Shown one piece after another: positions 7,187 through 15,909 of a stretch of 64,000 nucleotides of DNA. Positions within the stretch are counted from its first letter, which is position 1; the number at the start of each line of letters is the position of its first letter. This stretch comes from Archangium gephyra (GTDB lineage: Bacteria; Myxococcota; Myxococcia; Myxococcales; Myxococcaceae), in NCBI RefSeq assembly GCF_001027285.1, contig NZ_CP011509.1:6720501-6784500 (forward strand), given 5' to 3'. A model generated the notes under the pieces. The model saw nothing but the letters and a program-made list of their open reading frames with translations, was not told the origin of the DNA and made no database searches. A program made the translations under genes and the position numbers.

Positions 7187-8647
7187 ACACAGACGTGCCG
7201 CCGGGTCTCCCAGCAGCACGTAGCCGCGCAGGTCATTGCGCTCCATCCAGCGCGCCGCGTGCTCGACCGGATCGACGGGGTCTGGCCTGCCCTCGAGCCG
7301 GGCATCCTGCCGCTCCTGGTACTCCGTCATCAGGCCGTCGTTCACCTCGCGGTACGCGCGCATCAGCGCGTCCAGCGCCACGCCCGCCCGGCTGCCGTTC
7401 GCCAGCACCTCCAGCGCTCCGGTGATCCGCGAGGCCCGGCCGCGAGAGGCAGCACCCACGGTGGTGAAGCCGTAGGTCCAGGCCAGGTCGCCGTGGCCGA
7501 TGATGGCCAGCGGGCCTCGTGGGTTGGCCAGGGCCGCCTGGGGGAGGGCGGCGAGGAAGGGACGCTCGCCCTCCTTCGGCAGGCTCTCCAGGACCTCCTG
7601 GGAGAGGTCCTTCTGGCCCCCCTCCCGGGCCAGGAGCGTCAGCCACGCATGAAAGGCGCTGCGCGGAGGCGTGGCCGCGCCGAAGCAGGCCAGGCAGAAC
7701 CACATGCCCTCGGGGAGGAAGGGCGTGGTCCGCAGCTCCTCCGCGGTGAGCAGTTCTCCGCTCGCGAGGCGCAGGGCTCCCTGCCGGGCACGCTGCTGCT
7801 CCAGGGAGCTCCAACCCCGGCGCGGCTTCCCGAGCCCATGGCTCACCGAGAGCATCACCCCCGAGCGCGCCGCGCCGCCCACCTGGAGCAGCTCCTCGAG
7901 GGCCACGCGCTCCTCGCCCCATACCCGCAGGCGCAGCGCCGGGTGCCGCTGCTTCCACCGCGTCTCCACCTGCCGCGCGCAGGGCTCCACCAGCAGCCAG
8001 CGGCCCTGGGCCGTGGCGGGAGTGCCATCGTCCGCGCAGTAAAGCAGCACCTCGGCGGCCTCGTCCGGAGCGGCCCGTCCCTCGCTGGCCAGCACCTTCT
8101 CCGCGTAGGCCCGGTAGCCCGCCAGGTCCGGCTCTCCTGAGGGGGTGGCCACGTGCAGCCGCCCCACGAAGGCTCCGAGCGCCATCACCTGTTGTAGCTC
8201 CATGGACACCCGGTGCAGGTCCCCGAGCAGCAGCAGGTACCGGGGCCGCTCCTCCTGGGGCACGGCCTCGTCCTGGTGCACGTCCCGGCGCCAGGCCACC
8301 GCCTGCTTCGCGTCCATGTCCGCGGGCACCCGGTACACCCGCACGGGCGCGCCCTGTTGCCGCTCCCGGTGCTCCATCAGCGGCGCGAGGGCTCGCAGCA
8401 GGGCCTCTCCTTCCTCGCCCTCCGGTGCCACCACGCCCCAGCGTTGGGCGGGCAGATCATTCGGGTTCGCATCCGGCTTCTCGAGCGAGGGCACCTCGGC
8501 CCGGCCCGGGAGCTTCTCGGGCCTGGGCGCCTCCTGGGCCGTCTCCTCGGGCAGGCCGGCGGGCAGCACGGGTTGTCGGTCATCCGCCCTGGCCAGCAAC
8601 AGGTGCAACCCGCTCGGTACGCTTCCTGGTGGTCCCTTTCGCGTCAT
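7166..8647 (-). CDS. Caspase-fold (CHAT/C25-like) putative protease
   Basis: The product is 493 aa. A histidine followed by glycine lies at residue 270 in LSVSHGLGKP. A cysteine lies at 321 in FCLACFGAATP, after a hydrophobic strand. The His-Cys spacing of 51 is close to the 48-49 in the two CHAT proteins of this window, so I infer a clan-CD dyad. Other recognisable segments are RYLLLLGDLHRVS and, near the end, GYVLLGDPAARL, which resembles the VLLGDP ending of C25 and CHAT-type proteins. The ATG at 8647 is preceded by GGAGGGG and is preferred to the upstream 8698. It is convergent with the WD40 ATPase gene, the stops overlapping by 21 bases. No signal peptide is seen. Confidence 0.65.
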   Translation of the reverse strand: MTRKGPPGSVPSGLHLLLARADDRQPVLPAGLPEETAQEAPRPEKLPGRAEVPSLEKPDANPNDLPAQRWGVVAPEGEEGEALLRALAPLMEHRERQQGAPVRVYRVPADMDAKQAVAWRRDVHQDEAVPQEERPRYLLLLGDLHRVSMELQQVMALGAFVGRLHVATPSGEPDLAGYRAYAEKVLASEGRAAPDEAAEVLLYCADDGTPATAQGRWLLVEPCARQVETRWKQRHPALRLRVWGEERVALEELLQVGGAARSGVMLSVSHGLGKPRRGWSSLEQQRARQGALRLASGELLTAEELRTTPFLPEGMWFCLACFGAATPPRSAFHAWLTLLAREGGQKDLSQEVLESLPKEGERPFLAALPQAALANPRGPLAIIGHGDLAWTYGFTTVGAASRGRASRITGALEVLANGSRAGVALDALMRAYREVNDGLMTEYQERQDARLEGRPDPVDPVEHAARWMERNDLRGYVLLGDPAARLCLRSAGI

Positions 8648-8744
8648 GGCGGTGCCCCTCCCACTTCCACCTTCGCACAACCGGACGTCCGGCTTCATCG
8701 CGCGGTGTGGGTGTTATCGTGCGAGGACTGAGAGGGGGGTGCAC

Positions 8745-9164
8745 ATGACAACTCAGCGCGATTGGATGCTCGGTACCCATCACGCTCGCTTCGATCCGCC
8801 CGACACCTTGAGGATGACGATCAAGGGAGACATCGGCCTGGAGGATGCGCGCAAGCTCACCGACATCTGCCGGGAGGTGGCGGAGAAGCAGCCCATCTAC
8901 CTGGTGGTGGACGTGACGGGGCTCGGTGGCATCTCGCCCGAGCTGCGCAGCTTCGCGTCCAAGAACATGCACGCGAGCTGGTACCGGGGCGTCGTGTACG
9001 TCGGGGCGAGCCTCGTGACGAAGGCGGCGCTCAAGAGCGTGGCGATGGTGCTCTACCTCACGGGCAAGTCCCCCTTCGACATCGACTTCGTGGACACCCC
9101 GGATCAGGTGTCCGCCGCCATCCAGCGGCAGCGCCTGAAGCGCGGCACCCAGGCCTCTACCTGA
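8745..9164 (+). CDS. STAS/SpoIIAA-like domain protein, 139 aa
   Basis: The protein follows the SpoIIAA-like plan: an N-terminal strand pair (TLRMTIKGDIGLEDARKL), then helix, central strand IYLVVDVTGLGGISPELR, and a C-terminal region with FDIDFVDTPDQVSAAI that resembles the last helix of this fold. Proteins of this group in myxobacteria usually occur alone and have no proven partner. The classical phosphorylatable serine is not obvious, so anti-anti-sigma function is not claimed. The ATG at 8745 is preceded by AGAGGGGGG. It is divergent from the caspase-fold gene at 8647. Confidence 0.75.
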   Translation: MTTQRDWMLGTHHARFDPPDTLRMTIKGDIGLEDARKLTDICREVAEKQPIYLVVDVTGLGGISPELRSFASKNMHASWYRGVVYVGASLVTKAALKSVAMVLYLTGKSPFDIDFVDTPDQVSAAIQRQRLKRGTQAST

Positions 9165-9183
9165 GGAGCTCGTCCGAAGCCGC

Positions 9184-9966
9184 TCAGTGAAGGGGCTGGC
9201 CGAGGGCGTTGAGGACGGGGCGGCGGGTGGGCAGGGTGTGGTGCTCGTGGTTGTAGAAGCACTCGGGGCCGAGCAGGGAGATGAGCTCGCGCTCGCGCGC
9301 CATGCCAGACTCGGTGCCCGCCTCCGTGGGCAGATCATAGGGCTGGACGAGGACGAGGTCCTCCCCGAGATTCTGGCGACACCCGGCAGGCAGTGAATCG
9401 AGGCGCTCGCCGAACATGCGCACGAAGGCAGGGCCGTAGAAGTTGCGCCAGAAGAGGCCCGCGAGTCCCTCGCTGTAATCACGCACGGTAATGACGCGCT
9501 TCTCTCCTACCTCTTGGGGAATCCATCGCCGCGTCTTGCGCTCGAAGTCCTGCCCCATTCCGACTTGAGCGAGAGGGGATTGGACGAGGCGCATGAGTTC
9601 GGTGACCTGCTGGACGAGGGCGGTGCTCAAGGCCGATTTGGAAGCCGAGCGGACAGAGGTCGTCCAGGAGATTTCGCCCACGTAGGGAAACTCGGTGCCG
9701 CGAGCGGGCGAGAACCAGATGAAGTCCCGATCCGTTTTGGCTCCGACACACAACCAACCGCGCTCCTCGTAATAGGCGACCAGGGGGTTGAGGTCGAGGT
9801 GGGCCGGGTCGATCGCTTCTTTCATGGAGGCGTGACCGTAGCGCCTGGCCTCGAACCATCGGAACCGACGAAGGGCGAGTTCAAGGACATCCCTTACGAG
9901 CCCACCCGAGAGCCGGCCCGGTGGAAGTCGTATTTCGATATCAAGCGATGTGGGCGAACTCATCAT
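9184..9966 (-). CDS. Hypothetical protein, 260 aa
   Basis: I do not recognise the family. The protein is soluble and rich in aromatic residues, with no signal peptide. Visible stretches include DRDFIWFSPARG, FWRNFYGPAFVRMFGERLD, LVQPYDLP and YNHEHHTLPTRRPVL. Length and composition resemble the large Trp-rich immunity-type proteins found near polymorphic toxins, but there is no toxin gene here. It may be cotranscribed with the Coq4-like gene and the small membrane ORF upstream on the same strand. Two adjacent ATG codons (9966 and 9963) are both possible starts, with GAGAAG upstream. Confidence 0.7.
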   Translation of the reverse strand: MMSSPTSLDIEIRLPPGRLSGGLVRDVLELALRRFRWFEARRYGHASMKEAIDPAHLDLNPLVAYYEERGWLCVGAKTDRDFIWFSPARGTEFPYVGEISWTTSVRSASKSALSTALVQQVTELMRLVQSPLAQVGMGQDFERKTRRWIPQEVGEKRVITVRDYSEGLAGLFWRNFYGPAFVRMFGERLDSLPAGCRQNLGEDLVLVQPYDLPTEAGTESGMARERELISLLGPECFYNHEHHTLPTRRPVLNALGQPLH

Positions 9967-9976
9967 GGGTGTCTTC

Positions 9977-10126
9977 TCACGGCCGCCTTACCCGCTGGTT
10001 CCAGGAGGTCCAAACGGAGTTGGAGTGGTTGTGAAAGATGCCCACCGCTGCCACCAGCACCAGGGCCGAGCAGAGCCATCCCAGGGCCCTGCCCGATCCC
10101 ACGCCCGCGAAGCGTGTCAGTTCCAC
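9977..10126 (-). CDS. Possible small membrane protein, 49 aa
   Basis: A GTG at 10126 overlaps the last codons of the Coq4-like gene and opens a 49-residue frame. The frame holds one hydrophobic segment, GWLCSALVLVAAVGIF, followed by polar FHNHSNSVWTSWNQ and a basic end. It fills an otherwise unexplained gap between two same-strand genes. The ribosome site (GAGGA directly before GTG) is too close to be convincing, and a second GTG eight codons in is possible. Confidence 0.3.
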   Translation of the reverse strand: MELTRFAGVGSGRALGWLCSALVLVAAVGIFHNHSNSVWTSWNQRVRRP

Positions 10127-10836
10127 TCCTCGGCGGGGGCGACGAGCTGCTCGCCCAGCAGCTTCATCGGGGTCTCCCAGTGGTCCTCCCACCGGAAGCT
10201 GGCGAGCTGCCTCGAGTCGGCGCCGCGCCGGAACGCCGCCCACAGCCGCCGGAGGTACACGCCCGTATCGAAGTCCGGAATGTGTTGGGGCAGCTCCCTC
10301 GCCGTGTTCAGGAGGATGACCAGCGAGGTGCGCAGATGCAGGTTGCCCAGCGCGAACGCCTGCACCTCCATCTCGCCCATCACATCGGTGCCGTAGCCCG
10401 TCACCAGGTGGATGAAGTCATGCGTCTCGCGCAGGCGCTTCGCGATGTACTCGGCGTCGTTCTTCGGCGGGCTGAGCGTCAGGATCGGCTGCAGGCCCTT
10501 CTCGCGGTAGTAGCGCGCGAACGTGTGGCCGAACGTCCCCTCCGGCAGCTTCTCCAGCGCGTCCAGGTCCAGCTCGCCGCCACTCAACGAGGGCTTGTCG
10601 GCGAGCAGCCGGCGGCCCTCGGTGTGGCGGGAGAACTGCCGGGCCATGTCCGCGCACCGGCCGAGCTCGACGCTGTCGTAGAACAGGGCGCCCCAGGCTG
10701 GATTGGTGGGTTCCACCTTCAGCACCTGCAGGGTCTGCAGACCTATCCGCAGGCGGGTGAGCAGTGAGGGGTTCTCGGGGAGCGTCGGGAGCGGGGGCCA
10801 GTTGTTGGCGGAGGTCTGGAGTTGCATAAAGGCCAT
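10117..10836 (-). CDS. Coq4-family protein
   Basis: The 239-aa protein contains the family metal-binding motif HDxxH(x11)E: His139, Asp140, His143 and Glu155 ([17 protein letters not shown]). Coq4 in eukaryotes is required for coenzyme Q synthesis and binds zinc through this motif; it has been linked to C1 modification of the quinone precursor. Other family-like segments are [15 protein letters not shown] and [12 protein letters not shown]. No other quinone gene is nearby, and characterised myxobacteria use menaquinone, so a ubiquinone role is uncertain. The ATG at 10836 has GAGG six bases upstream. It is divergent from the enoyl-CoA hydratase gene. Confidence 0.8.
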   Translation of the reverse strand: MAFMQLQTSANNWPPLPTLPENPSLLTRLRIGLQTLQVLKVEPTNPAWGALFYDSVELGRCADMARQFSRHTEGRRLLADKPSLSGGELDLDALEKLPEGTFGHTFARYYREKGLQPILTLSPPKNDAEYIAKRLRETHDFIHLVTGYGTDVMGEMEVQAFALGNLHLRTSLVILLNTARELPQHIPDFDTGVYLRRLWAAFRRGADSRQLASFRWEDHWETPMKLLGEQLVAPAEEWN

Positions 10837-10934
10837 GTTGCCTCGTCGTTTCCGCCTTGTCAGGCCCCGTCGAGTCGCCGCAGGCTGGGGGCACGGATTC
10901 GTGGCCCGAGGCAGGGCCCGGCAAGGGAGGGCAC

Positions 10935-11711
10935 ATGGCGGAGTTCAAGGTCGACGCACGAGGACCCATCGAGATCTGGACCATCGACGGCGAGGGGCGG
11001 CGCAACGCCATCAGCCGGGCGATGCTCAAGGAGTTCGAGGAGATGGTGACGCGTGTGTCCCGTGGGCACGACACGCGGGCGGTGGTCATCACCGGGGCGG
11101 GGGACAAGGCGTTCTGCGCGGGCGCGGACCTCAAGGAGCGCGGCACCATGAGCGAGCCCGAGGTGCGGGCCTTCCTCGACGGGCTGCGGCGCACCTTGCG
11201 CTCCCTCGAGAAGAGCGACTGTGTGTTCATCGCGGCGATCAACGGGGCGGCGTTCGGCGGAGGCACCGAGCTGGCGCTCTCGTGCGATCTGCGCGTGGCG
11301 GCCCCGGCGGCCGAGCTGGGACTCACCGAGGTGAAGCTGGGCATCATCCCCGGCGGTGGTGGGACGCAGCGGCTGGCGCGGCTGGTGGGGCCGGGACGGG
11401 CGAAGGATCTGATCCTCACCGGCAGGCGGCTCAACGCGGCCGAGGCCTTCAGCATCGGGCTGGTGAACCGGCTGGCGCCCGAGGGGCACCTGCTGGACAC
11501 GGCGTACTCCATGGCGGAGAGCATCGTGGAGAACGCGCCCATCGCCGTGGCCACGGCCAAGCACGCCATCGACGAGGGCCTGTCGCTGGAGCTGGACGAG
11601 GCGCTCGCGCTGGAGCTGCGCCACTACGAGAAGGTGCTCGCCACCGAGGACCGGCTCGAGGGACTCAAGGCCTTCGCCGAGAAGCGCAAGCCCGCCTACA
11701 AGGGCCGCTAA
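10935..11711 (+). CDS. Enoyl-CoA hydratase/isomerase family protein
   Basis: A 258-aa crotonase-fold enzyme, normal for the family. The CoA-binding and oxyanion regions are visible as FCAGADLKE and [16 protein letters not shown]. Both glutamates used by hydratases are present, one in GGGTELAL and one in [20 protein letters not shown]. The sequence most resembles the AUH/methylglutaconyl-CoA hydratase branch (leucine degradation), but an ordinary enoyl-CoA hydratase cannot be excluded. It is a single-gene unit with start ATG 10935 after GGGAGGGC. It has no acyl-CoA pathway neighbours. Confidence 0.85.
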   Translation: MAEFKVDARGPIEIWTIDGEGRRNAISRAMLKEFEEMVTRVSRGHDTRAVVITGAGDKAFCAGADLKERGTMSEPEVRAFLDGLRRTLRSLEKSDCVFIAAINGAAFGGGTELALSCDLRVAAPAAELGLTEVKLGIIPGGGGTQRLARLVGPGRAKDLILTGRRLNAAEAFSIGLVNRLAPEGHLLDTAYSMAESIVENAPIAVATAKHAIDEGLSLELDEALALELRHYEKVLATEDRLEGLKAFAEKRKPAYKGR

Positions 11712-11835
11712 GACAGCGAGCCAGGGGCCAGCTGCCCGCCGGCCCGGCATCCGTTCGAGAGATGGCTCGGGGTCGTGAAAGTCTGTACGCTTTTCCACGG
11801 CCGCCAGCCCTCATGCCGACCTCGTCGAGCCCCAC

Positions 11836-13452
11836 ATGGGGGAGGCCCTTAGCCCTTCCCCCATGACCGCTCCGTCCCTGCCGACTCCCCCCATCGAAGA
11901 GCTCGCCGACAGCATCTTCCAGGTCCAGCATCAGCCGCTGTTGCGCGCCTTCCTCGACAACTCCTCCGAGGGGCTGGGCATCGTCGACGCGAAGGGCCAT
12001 CCGCTCTTCATGAACGTGCGGGTCCGGCAGATTCTCGGCATCGGGTTCACGGATGCCCGCCCGGAGGAGTGGAGCCAGCGCTATGGCGTCTTCTACCCGG
12101 ACTCCGAGACGCTGTTCCCCTCCGAGAAGCTCCCGCTGTACCGCGCCGTCCAGGGGGAGCAGGCGCCCGATCAGGAGCTCTTCGTCCGCAACGCCGTCAT
12201 TCCGGAGGGCCGGCACTTCCTCGCGCGCGCCTGGCCCGTGCGCGACAACCAGGGCCAGCTCCTGGGGGCCATCCTCATCCTGCGGGATACCGAGGTCGAG
12301 CGCCGGGCCGAGGCCGAGCGGCGCCGCACCGAGCAGCGCTTCCAGCGCATCGTGGAGGCCGCCCAGGAAGGCCTCTGGACGGTCGATGCGGAGAACCGCA
12401 CCACCTACGTCAACCGCCACGCGGCCGCGATGCTCGGCTCCACACCCGAGGAGATGCTGGGCAGGCCTTTCGTCGAGTTCGTCGATCCGAAGGACCATGG
12501 CCTGGCCCTCCAGGAGCTCGAGCGGCAACAGCGCCAGGGCATGAGCACCCTGCTGGATGACTTCAAATTGGTGCGCAAGGACGGGACGTCCATCTGGACC
12601 AAGATCTCGGCCTGTCCCGTCCATGACGAGCTCACCGGCCAATACACGGGCTCGCTGGCCATCGTCGTGGACATCACCCGGCGCCGCGAGGCCGAGGCGC
12701 AGGTTCGCCAGCTCAACACGGAGTTGGAGCGCCGCATCGCCGAGCGCACCGCCCAGCTCGAGTACTCCAACCGCGAGCTGGAGGCCTTCGCCTATTCCGT
12801 CGCCCATGACCTGCGCGCTCCGCTGCGCAGCATCTCCAACTTCACCCAGGCGCTGACCGAGGACTGCGCCGGCATGATCGACGCCACCGGCCGGGACTAC
12901 CTCCAGCGCATCCGCGCCTCATCCCAGCGCATGGCCGAGCTCATCGACGGCATCCTCTCGCTCTCGCGCGTCAACCGCACCGAGCTCGTGGAGACGAACA
13001 TCGACCTGTCCGCCCTGGCGCGCTCCATCACCGAGCAGATCCAACGCTGGAAGCCCGAGCGCACCGTGAACTTCCAGATCCAGGACGGACTGGTGGCTCG
13101 CGGGGACGTGCAGCTGCTGCGTCTGGTGCTGGAGAACCTGCTGGGCAACGCCTGGAAGTTCACCCGCGAGAAGCCGGTGGCGGAGATCCAGTTCGGCGTC
13201 CTCCCGGGGGAGGGCGGCAAGCGCGTCTACTTCGTCCGGGACAATGGAGCGGGCTTCGACATGGAGTACCAGAAGAAGCTGTTTGGCGTCTTCCAGCGGT
13301 TGCACACGCAGCAGGAGTTCGAAGGGCACGGGGTGGGGCTGGCCACCGTGCAGCGCATCATCCGCCGCCACCAGGGCCGCGTCTGGGGCGAGGGCCGGGT
13401 CGGGGAGGGCGCCACCTTCTACTTCACCCTCCACGAGGAGACCATCTCATGA
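11836..13452 (+). CDS. PAS-domain sensor histidine kinase
   Basis: The 538-aa soluble kinase has two PAS regions (about 35-155 and 170-285), a short coiled coil, a HisKA domain with phospho-acceptor His324 in SVAHDLRAPL, and an ATPase domain with the N-box NLLGNAWKF, DNGAGFD and GHGVGLA. Kinase-core details (EAFAYSVAHDLR, IDGILSLSRV) resemble bacteriophytochrome-type kinases that pair with short response regulators, which is the arrangement here. Neither in-frame start, 11836 nor 11863, has a well-placed ribosome site. The stop overlaps the regulator start by ATGA. Confidence 0.9.
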   Translation: MGEALSPSPMTAPSLPTPPIEELADSIFQVQHQPLLRAFLDNSSEGLGIVDAKGHPLFMNVRVRQILGIGFTDARPEEWSQRYGVFYPDSETLFPSEKLPLYRAVQGEQAPDQELFVRNAVIPEGRHFLARAWPVRDNQGQLLGAILILRDTEVERRAEAERRRTEQRFQRIVEAAQEGLWTVDAENRTTYVNRHAAAMLGSTPEEMLGRPFVEFVDPKDHGLALQELERQQRQGMSTLLDDFKLVRKDGTSIWTKISACPVHDELTGQYTGSLAIVVDITRRREAEAQVRQLNTELERRIAERTAQLEYSNRELEAFAYSVAHDLRAPLRSISNFTQALTEDCAGMIDATGRDYLQRIRASSQRMAELIDGILSLSRVNRTELVETNIDLSALARSITEQIQRWKPERTVNFQIQDGLVARGDVQLLRLVLENLLGNAWKFTREKPVAEIQFGVLPGEGGKRVYFVRDNGAGFDMEYQKKLFGVFQRLHTQQEFEGHGVGLATVQRIIRRHQGRVWGEGRVGEGATFYFTLHEETIS

Positions 13453-13910
13453 CTGAACCCAGCCAGCGCATCATCCTGCTCGTCGAGGACAATGAAGATG
13501 ACGAGCTGATGACCCTCCGGGCGTTCCGCAAGAGCAACATCCACAACCCCGTGGTGGTCGTTCGTGACGGAGCGGAGGCGATCGACTACCTCTTCATCCA
13601 GGGCCGGCACGCGGACCGGGATCCGGACATCCAGCCGCAGATCGTCCTGTTGGATCTGCACCTGCCGCGCATCGACGGCCTGGAGGTGCTGCGGCGCATC
13701 CGCTCCGACGAGCGGACGCGGACCCTGCCCGTGGTCATCCTCACCTCGTCCAAGGAGGAGAGGGATCTGGTGGAGGGCTACCAGCTCGGCGTCAACAGCT
13801 TCGTCCACAAGCCCGTGGACGTCACCGACTTCTTCGAGTCCGTGCGGCAGCTGGGCATGTACTGGCTCGTGCTCAACGAGCTCCCTCCCCAGAAGAGGAA
13901 GGGCACATGA
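13449..13910 (+). CDS. Single-domain response regulator, Rcp1-like
   Basis: The 153-aa protein is one receiver domain. The acidic pair is in LLVEDNEDDE, the phosphorylation site is Asp69 in VLLDLHLPRIDG, the conserved Thr/Ser lies in VVILTSS, and the Lys in VHKPVD. The long insert after DYLF (QGRHADRD) and the ending FESVRQLGMYWLVLNE are typical of the Rcp1 group paired with phytochrome-type kinases. It has no output domain, so it probably works by protein contact. It is coupled by ATGA overlaps to both the kinase upstream and the DUF885 gene downstream. Confidence 0.9.
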   Translation: MTEPSQRIILLVEDNEDDELMTLRAFRKSNIHNPVVVVRDGAEAIDYLFIQGRHADRDPDIQPQIVLLDLHLPRIDGLEVLRRIRSDERTRTLPVVILTSSKEERDLVEGYQLGVNSFVHKPVDVTDFFESVRQLGMYWLVLNELPPQKRKGT

Positions 13911-15628
13911 CGCCGGAGCTCCACGCGCTGATGGAGCGCGAGTGGCGGTACCAGCTGGAGCACAGCCCCACCTATGCCTCGGTGCTGGGGGACCGCCGCT
14001 GGAATGATCGCTGGGATGACCTCGGCCTGTCCGCCATCGAGGCCGATCACCAGCACAACCTCCAGGTGCTCGCGCAGCTCCGGGCGATGGACCGTGAGCG
14101 GCTCCCGGCCGCGGACCAGCTCCACTACGATCTGTTCCGCCGCGACTACGAGACGTGGGTGGAGGAGCACCGGTTCAAGTGGTACCTGCTGCCGGTGAAC
14201 CAGGTGGGCAGCATCCCCGAGGGCATCAAACAGCCTCCCGGCATCCAGACGGCCTACCAGCTCGCCGACAACCTGCGCTTCGAGACGGTGCGGGACTACG
14301 AGGAGTGGATCTCCCGCCTCGGCGGTTTCTCCACCTACGTGGAGCAGATCCTGGTGCTCATGCGCGAGGGCATGCGCGAGCGCCTCATGCACCCGCAGGT
14401 GATCCTCCGGCGCATCCCGCCCCAGATCGAGCGGCAGCTCGTGGCCGACCCCACGGCGAGCGGGTTCTACAGCCCCTTCACGCGCTTTCCCTCCAGCATC
14501 TCCCCGGCCGAGCAGCAGCGGTTGTCCGCCGCCGGCCGCTCCGCCATCGAGCGCGGCGTGCTGCCCGCGCTCACGCGCTTCCACGGGTTCCTCACGCGCG
14601 AGTACCTCCCCGCGGCCCCCGAGCAGGTGGGCATCTGGCAGCTGCCGGAGGGGCGGGAGCTGTACGCCTTCCTCACCCGCAAGTTCACCACGACGAACCT
14701 GGGCCCGGAGCAGATCCACGCGCTCGGGCTGGCCGAGGTCCAGCGCATCCGCGACGAGATGGAGGCCGTGAAGGCGAGGACGGGCTTCCAGGGCTCGCTC
14801 CACGACTTCTTCCGCTTCCTGCGCGTGGACCCCCGGTTCTACTGCAAGAGCGGCGAGGAGCTGCTGCTGCGCTACCGCGGCCTCTGCAAGCAGATCGACC
14901 CGCGCCTGGTGAAGCTGTTCAAGACCCTGCCGCGGCAGCCCTATGGCGTCGAGCCGACCCCGGAGGCCATGGCCCCGGATGTCACCACCGGCTTCTACTA
15001 CCCGGGTGCGTCCGACGGCTCGCGCCCCGGCACCTACCTGGTGAACCTCTACCGCCCCGAGACGCGGCCCACCTGGGAGATGGTTCCCCTCACGCTGCAC
15101 GAGGCCGTGCCTGGCCATCACCTCCAGGTGGCGCTCTCCGCCGAGCAGGAGCAGCTGCCCGCCTTCCGGCGCTACGGCAGCCACGTGGCCTACGCGGAGG
15201 GCTGGGCCCTGTACTGCGAGACCCTGGGGGACGAGCTCGGCCTGTACGACGACCCGTACGACAAGTTCGGCCAGCTGGCCTACGACATGTGGCGCGCCGT
15301 CCGCCTGGTGGTGGACACCGGCATGCACGCCCGGCAGTGGACCCGGCAGCAGGCGCTCGACTTCTTCCTGGAGAACTCGCCGCGCCAGGAGCTGGACACC
15401 GTCAACGAGATAGACCGGTACATCGCCTGGCCGGGGCAGGCCCTGGCCTACAAGGTGGGGCAGCTCAGGATCCGCGAGCTGCGCACCCGGGCCGAGCGGG
15501 AGCTGGGCCCTCGCTTCGATGTCCGCGAGTTCCACGACGTGGTGCTGCTCGAGGGCTCGCTCCCCCTGGACATCCTCGAGCGGCGGGTGGACGCCTGGGT
15601 GGCCAGGACCCGTGCCGGGGCCTCCTGA
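13907..15628 (+). CDS. DUF885 family putative metallopeptidase
   Basis: The 573-aa protein begins with the DUF885 signature GDRRWNDRWDD. It carries the zinc-site-like motif HEAVPGHH (first His at 398), with a downstream acidic segment YAEGWALYCE, as in the gluzincin-like members of this family. Length is typical. There is no signal peptide, so it should be cytoplasmic, unlike the many exported homologues. Its start overlaps the response regulator stop by ATGA, so its production is tied to the two-component pair. The substrate is unknown. Confidence 0.85.
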   Translation: MTPELHALMEREWRYQLEHSPTYASVLGDRRWNDRWDDLGLSAIEADHQHNLQVLAQLRAMDRERLPAADQLHYDLFRRDYETWVEEHRFKWYLLPVNQVGSIPEGIKQPPGIQTAYQLADNLRFETVRDYEEWISRLGGFSTYVEQILVLMREGMRERLMHPQVILRRIPPQIERQLVADPTASGFYSPFTRFPSSISPAEQQRLSAAGRSAIERGVLPALTRFHGFLTREYLPAAPEQVGIWQLPEGRELYAFLTRKFTTTNLGPEQIHALGLAEVQRIRDEMEAVKARTGFQGSLHDFFRFLRVDPRFYCKSGEELLLRYRGLCKQIDPRLVKLFKTLPRQPYGVEPTPEAMAPDVTTGFYYPGASDGSRPGTYLVNLYRPETRPTWEMVPLTLHEAVPGHHLQVALSAEQEQLPAFRRYGSHVAYAEGWALYCETLGDELGLYDDPYDKFGQLAYDMWRAVRLVVDTGMHARQWTRQQALDFFLENSPRQELDTVNEIDRYIAWPGQALAYKVGQLRIRELRTRAERELGPRFDVREFHDVVLLEGSLPLDILERRVDAWVARTRAGAS

Positions 15629-15745
15629 CCCGCCATCCGCTGGGGCGGAAAATCATCCGCGCAACTGGCGGACGCCTCCTTCCGATAATGGTTCTGAGCG
15701 TTCCCCATGGGGACGGTGATCCACTTCAGGAAAGCGGTGTCCGCC

Positions 15746-15898
15746 ATGAACCAGGCTGCCGAAGTCATCAACCTCGACGAGTTCCGCAAGCGCCGCGAGG
15801 CCCACACTCCCGCGATGGCGCGCATGCCCGCCTCCCTGCCTGTCTGGTCGCCCGTCTGGGTCTGGGTGATGGTGTACCCGCACCCGGCGGCGCGCTAA
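15746..15898 (+). CDS. Small hypothetical protein, 50 aa
   Basis: This short frame starts MNQAAEVINLDEFRKRREA and ends with a Trp/Pro/Val-rich stretch, SLPVWSPVWVWVMVYP. I recall this pattern (INLDxFRKRR plus a PVWSPVWVW tail) from small myxobacterial proteins of unknown function. AGGAAAG lies about eleven bases before the ATG. An upstream in-frame ATG at 15707 would add MGTVIHFRKAVSA, whose VIHFRK echoes the VINLDEFRK motif. It could be either a free-standing gene or a leader. Confidence 0.5.
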   Translation: MNQAAEVINLDEFRKRREAHTPAMARMPASLPVWSPVWVWVMVYPHPAAR

Positions 15899-15909
15899 CC
15901 TCGCTCGCC

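Noticed and set aside
9184-9966. Possibility that the 260-residue protein near CHAT module 1 is a bacterial gasdermin
   Set aside because: Length is close, but there is no hydrophobic N-terminal strand pattern, no palmitoylation-site cysteine near the start, and it is separated from the CHAT gene by other units on both strands.
13778-15535. Minus-strand frame opposite the DUF885 gene
   Set aside because: Shadow of a gene with a clear metal motif and coupled start.
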